The position numbers and the translations under genes were made by a program. Positions 63,331 to 64,000 of a stretch of DNA of 64,000 bases are shown piece by piece (the stretch's first letter is position 1; every line of letters begins with the position of its first letter). The stretch lies in assembly GCA_027854065.1 (NCBI GenBank), contig JAQGEF010000014.1, positions 1-64,000 on the forward strand, in the 5' to 3' direction. Under the pieces are notes generated by a model. That model did not search any database and was not told the DNA's origin. It saw only the letters and a list, made by a program, of their open reading frames with translations. This DNA is from Polluticaenibacter yanchengensis (GTDB lineage Bacteria > Bacteroidota > Bacteroidia > Chitinophagales > Chitinophagaceae).

Positions 63331-63559
63331 TTCAACATTGAGATCTTTATTCAGCTAATATTTGCCCTTAATAAAACAGCAATCGTTTCTGCAATAAAAA
63401 TAAATAAGTTTTTATATTAATTGTCACTTTTACACTAATTTATTTTCAGACATACTTCCGATGTCAAACCCCGTGATAATTTCCTGGCATTCAATGGCAC
63501 AAGCAAATAGTTCACATAATACCTGACAAGTAGTCCCGGTAAATGAAGATCACAAAAAA

Positions 63560-63611
63560 GCGCATTAACAAAAAGGGCGGGAAAATTTTCCCGCCCTTTT
63601 TGTTAATGCGC
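63560..63611 (-). terminator. Perfect 52-bp palindrome, terminator of the rhomboid gene
   Basis: Both arms are 26 bp and match without error around the centre at 63585/63586. GCGCATTAAC, AAAAAGGGCGGG and AAAA make the left arm. The arm includes the last codons and the TAA of the rhomboid gene. On the minus strand a GC-rich inner stem is followed by a T-run, as in an intrinsic terminator. Confidence 0.8.
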
Positions 63612-64000
63612 CACCTGGTTGATAAATGCTGTAAATACAGGATAATGGGCAATAAAATAAGTTGTGAGAATAGTAAAAATAATACCGAAAACCGCTCCCC
63701 AATAATGAGCTTCATGGTTAATATTGTCATTCTTTTTTTTCGCCATATAATACGAAGCAATCAGGTAAACTATTCCAAAAATATACCCTGGAAAGTACAG
63801 TTCTTTCGGTAGAAACAGAAAGCCAATCTCTTTTTTTGGCCTTAATACAATAGAAGCAAATATTACGGCACTCACTGCTCCCGATGCTCCTAAACTTGAA
63901 TAACCACTATTCGTCTCATTTTTTTTGTAGGATGGCAGTATACTAAACAATAATGCGAAAATATAAAGCAATAAATAAAATATACTCCCTAAAACATTAC
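63603..64000 (-). CDS. Rhomboid family intramembrane serine protease (3' part, cut by window edge)
   Basis: About 132 C-terminal residues are inside the window and the frame stays open to the last base (NVLGSIFYLLLYIFA...), so the gene begins beyond 64000. GASGAVSAVIFAS gives the catalytic serine in the GxSG motif. NHEAHYWGAVFGI gives the catalytic histidine on the later TM helix, in the expected AHxxG-like setting. At least four TM helices are visible. Rhomboids cut TM segments of membrane proteins. The short loop after the serine helix, with the motif PKKEIGFLFLP, is typical of small Bacteroidota rhomboids. Its stop codon lies inside the 52-bp palindrome. Confidence 0.85.
   Translation of the reverse strand, partial: NVLGSIFYLLLYIFALLFSILPSYKKNETNSGYSSLGASGAVSAVIFASIVLRPKKEIGFLFLPKELYFPGYIFGIVYLIASYYMAKKKNDNINHEAHYWGAVFGIIFTILTTYFIAHYPVFTAFINQVAH

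Noticed and set aside
63190..63420. 76-codon plus-strand ORF between symporter and rhomboid
   Set aside because: It coincides with REP-like copy 3 and shares its words, so it is repeat sequence.

Overview
The window looks like a chromosomal stretch of a Bacteroidota bacterium, most likely from the Chitinophagaceae or a close relative. Three things point there. A giant PKD-repeat protein ends in a gliding-motility / type IX secretion (type B) C-terminal signal. A RemB/Wzi-like outer-membrane protein is present. Several genes have the Bacteroidota promoter form (TTG, about 20 bases, TAnnTTTG) and no clear Shine-Dalgarno. Gene assignments come from reading protein motifs; no database search was run.

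Left third (1-22 kb) is a minus-strand Rhs locus. Read in transcription order it encodes a 367-aa secreted Ig/FN3-like protein, a 2446-aa SpvB/Rhs-like secreted protein with a PA14-like segment, a 253-aa secreted protein, a 3233-aa Rhs protein with a variable C-terminal domain carrying a JAB/JAMM-like metal motif, and a small AT-rich lipoprotein in the immunity-gene position. Downstream lie a truncated ORF remnant, a REP-like repeat, and a second, start-less copy of the Rhs core (1-705). That copy matches the intact gene at 3618-4319 and runs off the window. This is the layout of a displaced toxin cassette.

From 22 to 44 kb come a 1.6-kb repeat-rich spacer, the giant T9SS-type adhesin (minus), a pirin, and a series of plus-strand genes. 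These are a DEDDy exonuclease, a membrane-anchored C1 peptidase, a periplasmic-sensor histidine kinase interrupted by a frameshift, a MmcQ/YjbR protein, PheT, a ZapB-like coiled coil with ZapA, a serine hydrolase and a HEIIH metallopeptidase lipoprotein.

From 44 to 57 kb the genes are mostly housekeeping: dihydroorotase, RemB/Wzi-like protein, SRPBCC protein, RecQ, an SF1 helicase with a C-terminal helix-turn-helix, and LpxD. They end in an rtcB-prfH operon behind a long, foldable leader. RtcB plus PrfH is a known ribosome-repair and rescue pair.

The right end (58-64 kb) holds a three-gene, TAATG-coupled minus-strand operon: a four-TM coiled-coil membrane protein, a P-loop GTPase, and a membrane-anchored protein with a possible GAP1-N-like head. 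I regard it as the best candidate for an undescribed system. A sodium:solute symporter and the 3' part of a rhomboid protease, which ends in a perfect 52-bp palindrome, close the window. No tRNA, rRNA, CRISPR array or transposase was seen.
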